From a virus: 22,132 nt of DNA. Location of the stretch: positions 1 to 22,132 of the IMG/VR virus record IMGVR_UViG_3300044972_000420; one strand, given 5' to 3'. Shown here piece after piece: positions 8,701 to 15,606 of this stretch; positions within the stretch are counted from its first letter, which is position 1; each line of letters begins with the position of its first letter. The position numbers and the translations under genes were made by a program. Under the pieces are notes generated by a model that worked only from the letters and a program-made list of their open reading frames with translations, searched no databases and was not told the DNA's origin.

Positions 8701-8823
8701 AACGTCTGTTGTTTTCTTGATTTCCGCGTTTACGTCGGCAATGGCTCTTTTCAACTCCGTTGCCGTTTCAACCGTTTTGCCTAAGCCGTCTATTACTATT
8801 TGAAAACCTATTACTTTTGACAT
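5767..8823 (-). CDS. Tail tape measure protein
   Basis: This 1018-residue protein has the classic architecture of a tape measure, which sets tail length and helps DNA ejection. Residues 1-140 are Lys-, Glu- and Ala-rich coiled coil. A Gly-, Ala- and Phe-rich hydrophobic stretch near 150-215 (FPKLSGTLGQVTGAIGGIQ; GGIGIALTAFQAISEIVGGL) could insert in a membrane. A helical body follows, with a second long coiled coil near 790-850 and another hydrophobic stretch (IAIIQAIIQGALAFQRALAQ) just before 'QPLAEGGVVTGQ' and 'AYVKRGEVVLNQRQQSLLGG', a C-terminal signature common in tape measure proteins. With the usual figure of about 1.5 angstrom per residue the tail would be about 150 nm. The neighbours are tail genes upstream. 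Confidence 0.9.
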   Translation of the reverse strand: MSKVIGFQIVIDGLGKTVETATELKRAIADVNAEIKKTTDVQEIKKLEAKLVDLKAAQMEVNKVVKEQIKSRNEEITATDKANGAYRKLSKELNDQRNRYKDLAASEQASSQEARDLIISIGQLDKKLKGIDANVGQFQRNVGGYTEALSNFFPKLSGTLGQVTGAIGGIQEGFANLGKSSGALSTGLGGIGIALTAFQAISEIVGGLIEAARATQELSAQVTNFTQITGEELTQVVATSQAIAVTYGKNVDEIVVAANSASKALGISFAQALDVVEIGFRKGADAQGQFLSGLKEYSVQFRDAGLSAEDFLRVSIASANEGIFSDKGLDTVKEFGLRINEQTKASRAALENAFGKEFTDELFTNINNGSVTSGQAFGLVTDKITETGVAGSQLQTVIADVFGGPGEDIGKEFLITLGDVLQSTDDVTLSSNLYQKQQEELFRVNEQLKISEVAYNQTLATTGVEFEIATAKGKLFLNGVLSGILNYFEQVPNRLNAYKKAFAEFTKPEGSILSFFKVFNQQIKDGNKEINLINKEALKEQERIAKEQAAALLGTQEGLEQKLSEKRKQRKVVLFGSADYKKLSEEIKGIESELNKFKPEVPARNLGGKLGKEAAKETVKAFTEGSLAALEDERSKLQSAFSNAVVGSGTQKELAVKLNAINNQIKTAVEQQNQILADATRGNLLKNLQGAQQLATLPLTTTPLKSVKASDLAKKEKEDLKKVQDEIIKNSADAAKKQKEINDQQLKDKQENTQKLIDSVSNSILSVTDIIATFQQARAEKEAEAINEQITNTENNITELEAKAEKASGIRKKRIERDIASQKELLKQQQAEAEAIRIKAAKEEKRIAIIQAIIQGALAFQRALAQGSFLLAIPTGIAAAAQIATIAAQPLAEGGVVTGQRVNQKQNIPTRSNGDNVLAYVKRGEVVLNQRQQSLLGGSPTFRRLGIKGFAEGGMVPPISPPIQGLGLQGNMNEFLQVMEAKTDAINNRIDRLQAYVVSEDIARDLAEGNKLKINATL

Positions 8824-11258
8824 TATCCCTTTGTTACGCCGTTTACAATAACTTCATAATTTGCCCCATCGTAATGAGTATCAATGTTTATTCCTATGGT
8901 TGAGCCGCCAATAATATACTGAATGGTTGGTATCAACTTTTGCCCGTTCTGGAATACAAGTACATTTGCATTCGTGTTACTTACCTGCGTTATCCCTGAG
9001 TTGACAGGTAATACAAGTACGTTGGTCATCGAGTTAAGGAACGGCGTATAAGATAACTGAATGTTTACCGTCGCCCCATTTGCTCCAACCAAGCCACTGC
9101 CAGATCCTGTGACCGTGCCACCCTGAGGCGGTGCGCCTGCCAGGGTAATCGTATTTGATACTTTGCTTAAGTCATTTACATTTGGCTTTTCATCGTATAA
9201 AATAACGGTTCTTGCTGGGCTATTGCTTTTGGGATTGTATTCCAATTCCTGAATGATGAAATTAGAACTTCCTATCATTCCTTTGCGCCTGAATGACAGT
9301 TGGGTTATATCTTTGTTTTCCCATTTGACAAAGGTAGTGTATTGCTTTCCAAGTTCTATTCGCTTGTACGTTTGAAGATGAAACGTTTTAAAAACGCCTT
9401 GCATCACATTTGTATAATTCGTGACTTCATCGGAAAAGCTAAGGTTAAAATCGCCACCGCTCGGGTCATTGTAATTTACCATGAACGCCGCTGGAAAATC
9501 AAAAGCCGAAGCCGCTGAACTTGCTTCATCGTACAAACGAACGTATCCATCTAATCCGCTTCGCCTGCCTGCGTAATAAAGCAAACGAGGTGCAAGGTTA
9601 TAATTTGGCTCAGCATCGGGTACGGTATTATAATCGTCACCGAAAACAAGTGGCATCTGCGCCCCGTATGTTCCACCCGTGGTAATCGCCACGTCGTTTA
9701 TATGAATGGCTTTGGCGAAGAACTTTGTATAAAGAAATTCAATCCCATTTGGAAAACGATCCTCTGGAAAGTTGTAACCTCCTGAGTAAATGTTAACGCC
9801 GCGCCTTGCTTCCTCTTTGTTCGTGGTATCGTCATCCGTGGCATACGCCAGTACCTGACTTGACTTGTAATTATCTAATATGGTTAATTCGCTGCCGTCA
9901 ATGTCTCGGGTATTTAAATCGTACTTATTCGTGTCCTTAAAAAAGCCGTCAAACGTTGTAAGGGTAATCGCTCCGCTTGCATTGGCTCGATACCTTACCG
10001 TATAATTGTCCTTTGGATACGCGTAAACCTGTTTGCTTAGCACGTCGGTTTCCCATGCAAGGTTGAAAATGGTTGTTAAGTCAGAAATAATATCTTTGAC
10101 ATACCATGAGTTAGGTATAATGTATTCCAAGTTTACGGTTTCTCCTTCCTCTAACCCCTCCTTTTGTGCCACCACGGAGAATGAGCCACCAATAACAAGG
10201 TTAAATGTGACGTTCTCGTACCTCAACCGCATTTTAACCGTGTCCCCTGCCACCAAGTCCCCCAGGAATTCGAGGGCAATGGAATCATTTAACGATGTTT
10301 CATTGGTTAAATCATACGTTGAAACGTTGTTTCCATTGACTTCAAAGAAAAGAATGAGTTCTGCAAATTGGTTTAAGTCACCTATGGAAGCCGTTAAGGT
10401 AACGTTTAACTCAGCGATTAACTCGTATAAAGCATTTATTGGCACGGTATAAACGCCACCTGAATAATTGCCTCCAGTGTCAAAGTTGGGTGACGTTGTT
10501 TCGTTTGTGAATGTAATGTCAACCGTCCCGTAATCACCTGAGGAATAAACGAAGGACGAAGGCGAAGGATTTGAAGCCCTCAAGTTTACAAAATCTGCAA
10601 TATAATCAGCATCAAGGTTAAGCCCCATTGGAATAATCAAACGACTAAAAGGATCGGTTTTGAAGATGCTGTTTAATTGATATCCTTTATTTTGAAAAGC
10701 CTTTTCCAATATTTGCCAAATGAAAATGGCAGGTGTCAACTCATTGTCAACAATGTACGTTTCATTAGCCCAAGCTTTCCATTTCATCAGGATGAAGCAA
10801 TGTTCCGAAGTCAATGGATTATAATTCGTTTTTACCGTTGCTGTGGAAACGGTTATGTCCTGCCAGCCCAATGATCTCACTAAGATGTTGCCCACGTCTG
10901 CGAACCAATCTGCATTATTTCCAATCAAAGCAACCTTGTAATTATTTGCTTTGAATCCGTGGTTCATTGCGTTTAATTCGCCTGAATCCAACCGTGCTTT
11001 TCCTGTGAGAATTGGAACGCCGTTTGCCTCCAGCCGTGCGGGTAATAACTTGTAAGCATTGGTTACAATGACATTTGGCGTTTCAATGTTTTCAAAGATT
11101 TCAATGTTCGTCTTTGTGCCTGGAAGTGTTACATTCCTTTTCGAGTGCGCCCCTGAAATGTTACCAAGCTCAATGTTCTCAATAGAATAATCAATAGTTA
11201 CATTAACATCCTTTTGGTTTAAATCGACTTCTTGATTATTTATAAATAATTTTATCAT
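8823..11258 (-). CDS. Large baseplate or tail hub protein
   Basis: This 811-residue protein lies immediately before the tape measure gene (1-base overlap at 8823). The N-terminus (MIKLFINNQEVDLNQKDVNV, then GNISGAHSKRNVTLPGTKTN) is the style of opening used by large tail proteins of Bacteroidota siphoviruses, in which a short beta region precedes a 'LPGT..N..IF' motif. The middle is rich in Asn, Thr and aromatic residues, with 'TIFNLAWETDVLSKQVYAYP' near residue 400. The last 100 residues contain a glycine-rich linker (GGTVTGSGSGLVGANG) and a final beta-rich domain, possibly carbohydrate-facing. A hub or tail-associated (Tal-like) role is inferred from size, position and style; no lytic enzyme motif was identified. 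Confidence 0.6.
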   Translation of the reverse strand: MIKLFINNQEVDLNQKDVNVTIDYSIENIELGNISGAHSKRNVTLPGTKTNIEIFENIETPNVIVTNAYKLLPARLEANGVPILTGKARLDSGELNAMNHGFKANNYKVALIGNNADWFADVGNILVRSLGWQDITVSTATVKTNYNPLTSEHCFILMKWKAWANETYIVDNELTPAIFIWQILEKAFQNKGYQLNSIFKTDPFSRLIIPMGLNLDADYIADFVNLRASNPSPSSFVYSSGDYGTVDITFTNETTSPNFDTGGNYSGGVYTVPINALYELIAELNVTLTASIGDLNQFAELILFFEVNGNNVSTYDLTNETSLNDSIALEFLGDLVAGDTVKMRLRYENVTFNLVIGGSFSVVAQKEGLEEGETVNLEYIIPNSWYVKDIISDLTTIFNLAWETDVLSKQVYAYPKDNYTVRYRANASGAITLTTFDGFFKDTNKYDLNTRDIDGSELTILDNYKSSQVLAYATDDDTTNKEEARRGVNIYSGGYNFPEDRFPNGIEFLYTKFFAKAIHINDVAITTGGTYGAQMPLVFGDDYNTVPDAEPNYNLAPRLLYYAGRRSGLDGYVRLYDEASSAASAFDFPAAFMVNYNDPSGGDFNLSFSDEVTNYTNVMQGVFKTFHLQTYKRIELGKQYTTFVKWENKDITQLSFRRKGMIGSSNFIIQELEYNPKSNSPARTVILYDEKPNVNDLSKVSNTITLAGAPPQGGTVTGSGSGLVGANGATVNIQLSYTPFLNSMTNVLVLPVNSGITQVSNTNANVLVFQNGQKLIPTIQYIIGGSTIGINIDTHYDGANYEVIVNGVTKG

Positions 11259-12457
11259 AGCTGAGCGACTGGCGTATTTTGGTAAATGATTTCAAACGTA
11301 ACACCAATGTCTGTCGCCCTGTTGTTATCCGTGTTTATCTCCCCGTTAGCAATGGTTACATTAACGTATTTCCCATTTTCAATAATGTACACCTCAGGAG
11401 AATTAAACATTGTGGCAATGTACAACGCATCCTCATGACTTACCGCCACCGTGACTGTCTTACTTTTGTTTGACCTTTGATTAACCTTAATAACATTTTT
11501 GTCAAACGTGTTAGCTTTTGGACTTGCGGCAATGTTCCACCTTTGCGCAAGATTAATCGTATCCGCGTTGCTCGTTTGCTTATCAATCATTAAGCCTGTA
11601 AACTGGTAACTTTCCGCGCCTCCATGCTTACCGAACCAATGAAGCTCAATGTTATCGTTGCAATTAGGATAAATGTAAATTCTTTGCCTTTCGCTTAGGC
11701 GCGTGTACGTCCCTGAGTAAACACCAACGGAGACATCGTAATAATCGTAAAGGTCGGGATTGGTTGGAAAATTGCCAGCGTGAAAAATGGCACTGCTTCC
11801 AAATATATTTGATACGCCAGCGGACAAAGAATATAAGTCATTGTTTGCCGTGGAATTTAAATTGTCAACAATCGTAACGGCTGAACTTCCAGACTTTAAA
11901 TAAAATTCAAATTGAGCCGCGTTTGTTCCACGCCCGATGTAACTTAAAAATATGTTACCCGAGGAATTGCATTTTATAAAATCATTCCTTTGTGTCAGGA
12001 ATAAAAAAGGATTTGCCGAGGGTTGATAAAAATCCCCCATGTCGTATTCCCCATCCACAAACAATGAAGGCAAAACGTATGCCGTGGTGCTGCTTTGCGC
12101 TGCCGTGGAGGTAACTACGAAGCCCGATGAATTAATCGTTTGATTAAACGCCGTGCAATACAATGATGAAATAACGTCGGTATTATTTGTAAGACTGAAC
12201 CCGTAAAGGTTTCCGAAGAAACTTGTTTTGGCGTTTGTCTTTGGTGCAAGCTGAGTAATCAAGAACGATTGGACATTTGTGTCAAACACCGCCGAAGTTC
12301 CACTTGTTCCCGTTTGAGCCGCCAAGAAAGAACCTTCCAATGTTCCATCAAGATAAACATTGACTTGCTGCTGAATAACCCCAGACGGTTCAATGGAACG
12401 AAACGCCACGGGATAAAGGCTACTTGAAATGGTATCGGGGTTTATCGTGTAACTCAT
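11255..12457 (-). CDS. Distal tail (Dit-like) protein
   Basis: This 400-residue protein is mostly beta strand and Ser-, Thr- and Asn-rich. The segment IELHWFGKHGGAESYQFTGL near residues 270-289 matches a motif (hydrophobic-x-W-x-x-x-x-G-G-x-x-x-Y-x-F) that I associate with distal tail proteins of Bacteroidota phages. The C-terminal domain (KTVTVAVSHEDALYIATMFN; VYIIENGKYVNVTIANGEIN) looks like a second beta sandwich. It overlaps the genes on both sides by 4 bases (ATGA), tying it to the 175-residue protein before it and the baseplate protein after it. A Dit protein connects the tail tube to the receptor-binding apparatus. The assignment rests on motif and context. Confidence 0.55.
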   Translation of the reverse strand: MSYTINPDTISSSLYPVAFRSIEPSGVIQQQVNVYLDGTLEGSFLAAQTGTSGTSAVFDTNVQSFLITQLAPKTNAKTSFFGNLYGFSLTNNTDVISSLYCTAFNQTINSSGFVVTSTAAQSSTTAYVLPSLFVDGEYDMGDFYQPSANPFLFLTQRNDFIKCNSSGNIFLSYIGRGTNAAQFEFYLKSGSSAVTIVDNLNSTANNDLYSLSAGVSNIFGSSAIFHAGNFPTNPDLYDYYDVSVGVYSGTYTRLSERQRIYIYPNCNDNIELHWFGKHGGAESYQFTGLMIDKQTSNADTINLAQRWNIAASPKANTFDKNVIKVNQRSNKSKTVTVAVSHEDALYIATMFNSPEVYIIENGKYVNVTIANGEINTDNNRATDIGVTFEIIYQNTPVAQL

Positions 12458-12981
12458 CTGTTTAAAATTGATTTGTAAAATGTTTCAACCGTGGTTTCAA
12501 TGCTGTATGTAATCGCCCTGTTTATCAACTCAGCCATTTCAGCCTCCTTCTTTTCCAACGCCTGTTCAATAAAGCCTGTCCGCTTTCCCGTCTTTGAATG
12601 CTTTTGACTTTTAATCGTTGGCATTCCCTCCTTTTTATGCTTTGAGGCAATGGCAAAAGCAATTCCCTTTGCCTCTTTGTCACTTTTCCCCATGCGTTTT
12701 TTAACGTACTCGATTAAGCCAGAAATATATTTGCTTGTTTTATTTCCGCTGCCTGGGTAATAAGGAATCTTTGTTGCAAGTACCCCTTTGTTATTGATTG
12801 CCATATACTCTGGAACATAGCCTTCAATGATTAATTCATTTGTTTGGAATCGTATAACCGTTTCCATGTTCTTTATGGCTGAGCCTGTCAAGTTATGCCC
12901 TTGCGCTTTCCATTCATTCGCCACGGCTTCAATAGCCATTTGCGCAATGTCATCCGCTAAAATTTGCAGCTCTTTCTCCAT
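12454..12981 (-). CDS. Neck or tail-completion protein candidate (HK97 gp10-like)
   Basis: This 175-residue protein is highly charged and mostly helical. It has 'NLTGSAIKNMETVIRF' near residue 30, resembling the opening of gp10-like neck proteins, and a basic stretch SDKEAKGIAFAIASKHKKEG followed by MPTIKSQKHSKTGKRTGFIE near residues 99-138, then a C-terminal amphipathic helix (QALEKKEAEMAELINRAITY). In related phages proteins of this style sit in the neck or tail-completion position. Its start is 11 bases after a hairpin that separates it from the preceding gene, and its stop overlaps the distal tail gene by 4 bases. The exact role is uncertain. Confidence 0.5.
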   Translation of the reverse strand: MEKELQILADDIAQMAIEAVANEWKAQGHNLTGSAIKNMETVIRFQTNELIIEGYVPEYMAINNKGVLATKIPYYPGSGNKTSKYISGLIEYVKKRMGKSDKEAKGIAFAIASKHKKEGMPTIKSQKHSKTGKRTGFIEQALEKKEAEMAELINRAITYSIETTVETFYKSILNR

Positions 12982-12991
12982 AATGAAAAGA

Positions 12992-13011
12992 GGTAACCCC
13001 GAAGGGCTACC
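12992..13011 (-). terminator. Intergenic hairpin with UUCG tetraloop
   Basis: On the transcribed (minus) strand the 36-base gap between two genes holds GGTAGCCC, loop UUCG, then GGGTTACC. The two arms pair over 8 base pairs with one G-U wobble, and UUCG is an exceptionally stable tetraloop. It is followed by TCTTTTC, a short interrupted U-rich tract rather than a clean run. It could be a weak intrinsic terminator or attenuator that lowers downstream expression, or an mRNA-stabilising stem. The stem is seen in the sequence; the role is inferred. Confidence 0.6.
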
Positions 13012-13017
13012 GTGTTT

Positions 13018-13407
13018 TTATGCCACTGTCAAAGCCAATGCACTTGCGTTAAATTTCACCTCGTCCCCCGTTGCAATGGTCTTACTTGCCGTCAACGCGC
13101 CTGCAAATAACATATTTCCACCCGTGATGGTATCAAACACTGCCACGTGCGTAGCCGTTGCGCCCGATGCTGCACTTGATGTAATGGTAATCGCTGCCGT
13201 GTTTGTCAATGTCCCTGCGCCACCTGTTCCCCGTGTCCATCCACCTGCTGCCACGGCAACGCGTGTGTACAATGCACCTGTGGCAGAGCCTGCATCAGTT
13301 GGGTCTTGTGAATACAATTGGACAAAGGTAGATGTGGGAGCGGAAGCGAAGGCAGAGCCGTTTATCCACCCTGTGATTTGGTCTTCTAAATAATTTGAAA
13401 ATGCCAT
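13018..13407 (-). CDS. Tail fibre-like structural protein
   Basis: This 129-residue protein fits a widespread phage structural family. It opens MAFSNYLEDQITGWINGSAF, continues to 'TFVQLYSQDPTDAGSATG' (the family's 'vyvgL...DPTdaG' motif), then an aromatic 'GGWTRGTGG' segment and ITSSAASGATATHVAVFDTI followed by 'GGNMLFAGAL' and 'KTIATGDEVKFNASALALTV' (the family's 'atHvaifDa.sGGnlL..g.L' and 'GD..f....L.itl'). Members are predicted tail fibre or adhesin components. It lies between the receptor-binding protein and the distal-tail gene group, and is followed by a stable hairpin. The repeated pattern is clear; the molecular role is known only by association. Confidence 0.65.
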   Translation of the reverse strand: MAFSNYLEDQITGWINGSAFASAPTSTFVQLYSQDPTDAGSATGALYTRVAVAAGGWTRGTGGAGTLTNTAAITITSSAASGATATHVAVFDTITGGNMLFAGALTASKTIATGDEVKFNASALALTVA

Positions 13408-13419
13408 GATATTTATTTT

Positions 13420-13659
13420 TTAGTTAAGGTTAAAATCTGGTTGAACAACGTCAAACGTTTCGGGAATTCCAAGTATTTGACTTTCGTCGCAAAAGGTAAT
13501 ATACCAAAAGGGAGGTTCATTTAATGAAGCAAATTGAACGTCAACCGCCTGTAATGTTGTTCCATTTGGCTTTGGTAAGCCTTCATTGATTCGACAAATG
13601 TCCTGCGCGTGCAAGGCATCAGCCTCATTGGTGTATTTGTAGCCGTTAATAGATGCCAT
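13420..13659 (-). CDS. Small hypothetical protein after receptor-binding gene
   Basis: This 79-residue protein is not recognised. It has MASINGYKYTNEADALHAQD followed by 'EGLPKPNGTT' and an aromatic 'EPPFWYITFCDESQILG' segment. It overlaps the end of the receptor-binding gene by 14 bases and precedes the tail-fibre-like gene by 12. The coding frame is convincing in composition and in its tight fit in the operon. A tail-tip or fibre-accessory role can be guessed only from position. Confidence 0.65.
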   Translation of the reverse strand: MASINGYKYTNEADALHAQDICRINEGLPKPNGTTLQAVDVQFASLNEPPFWYITFCDESQILGIPETFDVVQPDFNLN

Positions 13660-15334
13660 AAAATGAGTTTATGTTGTTAGTAATGCCAATTCTATTAGTG
13701 TCTTGATTAAAAGAATAAAATATTAATTCATTAAATGTAATTTTTAAAGATCTGTATTGATTAGAAGGTAATTTTGAAAAACCTCCTGAAGTTGTTAATG
13801 CGCCTCTTGTTCCTAATAAAATATTATTTCGATATTGATTAACACCAACTAAATAATTGATATTCATATTATTTAAATACATAGTATTTATTTGAAATAA
13901 ATTAGATATTGATATAAAGTCGTTGCCTAAAACATATTGTTGAGTTCTGTAATCAAGCCATAAATATGAAGTTTGTGTATTCAAAAGAACCGCAGTATTG
14001 CTATCAATATTCTTTTCGTAGGTCATCCAAAAAGAATAATTATCATTAGTATTTACTAAAATAGGCGTAAGATTTAAAAACATTGCACTTGTTGCTTCTA
14101 TGTATGGTTTTCCAAATCTTAAAATTAAATTACCACTACTTACTATTTGCGGCTGACTTGCTTGTGTTGTTTGCGTTGCATTGTTTGCATTCCCACTTTG
14201 GTCATACCACGTGGTTACAAATACATTTTGATTACTTCCACCTGCATTCCAAAAAGTACTAAATGTAACTTGCTGTCCAATACTAAGCCCACTTGTTCCA
14301 ACGGCAGTAACTGTAACCGTGCTACTTGCGCTTATCGTACTATTTACATCAAAAGAAACATCACCTTCTGCACCGCTTATACTTGCCCTCACCCTTACTG
14401 CACTCCCTGTGTATGCCGTTCTTAACTTGCGCAAAGAATAAGCCGCTGCCGCATTTGGATATAAATCAAGTAACAAGGAAGCCGCCGCCTGCACCGTCAA
14501 ATCTGCCGTTGTTGTCCCTGTGGCTAACAAGGAGGCATTGAAGGTTTTCGGTATGGTAATATTCCCTGTGACACTTGCCGACGTTAACAAGGAGGCTTGC
14601 GCCTTTTGAACAAAGGAAATATCACCCGTCAATGATGCTAAAGCGGATAAATTAGCTTGCGCCTTTTGAACGAATGAAATGTCACCGCCTAACAAGGCAT
14701 TGGCGTTTAAATTTGATGCAACCTTTTGAACAAAGTTAATGTCAGCCGTCACCGTTGCCCTGCCTTCCAAACTTGCGGCAAATTTCAACACAGTGGTCAA
14801 TGATGCGGTCAAGTTGCTCGATGTTACAATGTTCGCAATACACTGAACCAACGTAATGATACCAGGGTCACAGTTGGTAGGAACAACCAAGTTGAAGCTA
14901 AGTTGTACGGTAATCATTCTTTGAAGTCCCGTAAAGGAATCAAAGGTAATCGACGGCGCTTCGGGAATAAAAAGGTAATTTGGTAAAATGCTTTGTTTTA
15001 TCTTGTTCAACCTTTGAACAAAGTAATTTGCATATTGCTGAAGATTTGCCCATTTGTCAATTTGCAAGGTCGGGTCTTCATCGCCTTCGTTATCGTATCC
15101 AAGTAAATCGTCAAAGAAAATGGTCACTTGATACGTGTCTTGTTTCCGTGTTTGGTCTGAGCCTGTAATCGTTGGCACGGAAAAGAAAACGCGCGGGAAC
15201 TCGTTCAACTCCTGAAAGTCCTCAGTGTTTCCTTGTCGAACACGGTCGGAAGCCCAACCGAAATTGTAGCTTTTTATCGCCGTTATATTATCCGCGGTAT
15301 CCTTAAAAATATCACTTATTTCCCTAATGTTCAT
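13646..15334 (-). CDS. Modular receptor-binding tail protein with ABF-B/LamG-like C-terminal region
   Basis: This 562-residue protein appears modular. Residues 1-158 form an N-terminal domain (FPRVFFSVPTITGSDQ; DTYQVTIFFDDLLGYDNEG; LQQYANYFVQRLNKIKQSI) that could attach to the tail or act as a tail completion domain. Residues 160-288 are tandem 20-residue repeats. Residues 290-562 resemble the arabinofuranosidase-B/LamG-like region used in phage adhesins: AAAAYSLRKLRTAYTGSAVR, then VFVTTWYDQSGNANNATQTT, then 'FGKPYIEA'. This C-terminal part probably binds host glycans. The distal 160 or so residues are encoded by very AT-rich DNA unlike the rest. It starts in a 4-base overlap with the frameshift ORF. 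Confidence 0.65.
   Translation of the reverse strand: MNIREISDIFKDTADNITAIKSYNFGWASDRVRQGNTEDFQELNEFPRVFFSVPTITGSDQTRKQDTYQVTIFFDDLLGYDNEGDEDPTLQIDKWANLQQYANYFVQRLNKIKQSILPNYLFIPEAPSITFDSFTGLQRMITVQLSFNLVVPTNCDPGIITLVQCIANIVTSSNLTASLTTVLKFAASLEGRATVTADINFVQKVASNLNANALLGGDISFVQKAQANLSALASLTGDISFVQKAQASLLTSASVTGNITIPKTFNASLLATGTTTADLTVQAAASLLLDLYPNAAAAYSLRKLRTAYTGSAVRVRASISGAEGDVSFDVNSTISASSTVTVTAVGTSGLSIGQQVTFSTFWNAGGSNQNVFVTTWYDQSGNANNATQTTQASQPQIVSSGNLILRFGKPYIEATSAMFLNLTPILVNTNDNYSFWMTYEKNIDSNTAVLLNTQTSYLWLDYRTQQYVLGNDFISISNLFQINTMYLNNMNINYLVGVNQYRNNILLGTRGALTTSGGFSKLPSNQYRSLKITFNELIFYSFNQDTNRIGITNNINSFYGIY
14477..14857 (-). repeat. Tandem 60-base (20-residue) repeats inside the receptor-binding gene
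   Basis: The sequence shows a 60-base period: GCTTGCGCCTTTTGAAC (plus strand) occurs at 14595 and again at 14655, with a diverged copy 60 bases further on. In protein this is about six units of 20 residues, with consensus [S/N]FVQKxxAxL followed by small residues and 'TGDI'. The three central units (about residues 200-259) are the most alike. The units lie between the N-terminal domain and the ConA-like tip, so they may form a repetitive stalk, and unit number could vary between strains by recombination. Confidence 0.85.
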
Positions 15335-15606
15335 TTTTTACTTTGCTTTTGTATCTCATTGTAAAGATTATCCTCAGCCGCTTTGCTCGCAAGGTATTGA
15401 AATACCTCGTACAAATTTGCCTTTTCGCTTGATTGTAAGGGGGTGAGCCCTGCCAAGTTAAACAAGCCGCACTCAGCTATTTTCTTAATCGTCAAGTACC
15501 AACCGTATTTGTCATTTAATTGTCTTGAAGCGCTGGCATACTTTGCATCGCCTTGCGAAGCATAGAGGTCTGCAAATCTACTTGATAACTCTCGCTTAAC
15601 TTCGTC
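15331..15606 (-). CDS. -1 frame extension of the tail assembly chaperone gene
   Basis: This is a 91-codon open stretch with no ATG or convincing start of its own, read in the -1 frame relative to the preceding 297-residue gene. Its protein is coherent: DEVKRELSSRFADLYASQGD, AKYASASRQLNDKYGWYLTI, KKIAECGLFNLAGLTPLQSS, then a helical end. The frame is open from the T9 run to a TGA that overlaps the receptor-binding gene start as ATGA, the same junction style as elsewhere in the operon. Without it there would be an unexplained 180-base gap. It is most simply expressed by -1 frameshifting, giving a total of about 359 residues. A sequencing or assembly error in the homopolymer is the main alternative. 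Confidence 0.75.
   Translation of the reverse strand, partial: DEVKRELSSRFADLYASQGDAKYASASRQLNDKYGWYLTIKKIAECGLFNLAGLTPLQSSEKANLYEVFQYLASKAAEDNLYNEIQKQSKK

Noticed and set aside
12827-13393. Long plus-strand open frame of 188 codons across two minus-strand genes
   Set aside because: It spans the hairpin and two genes with good family evidence, and its Ala/Val/Pro-rich composition is what antisense of low-complexity beta protein genes gives.
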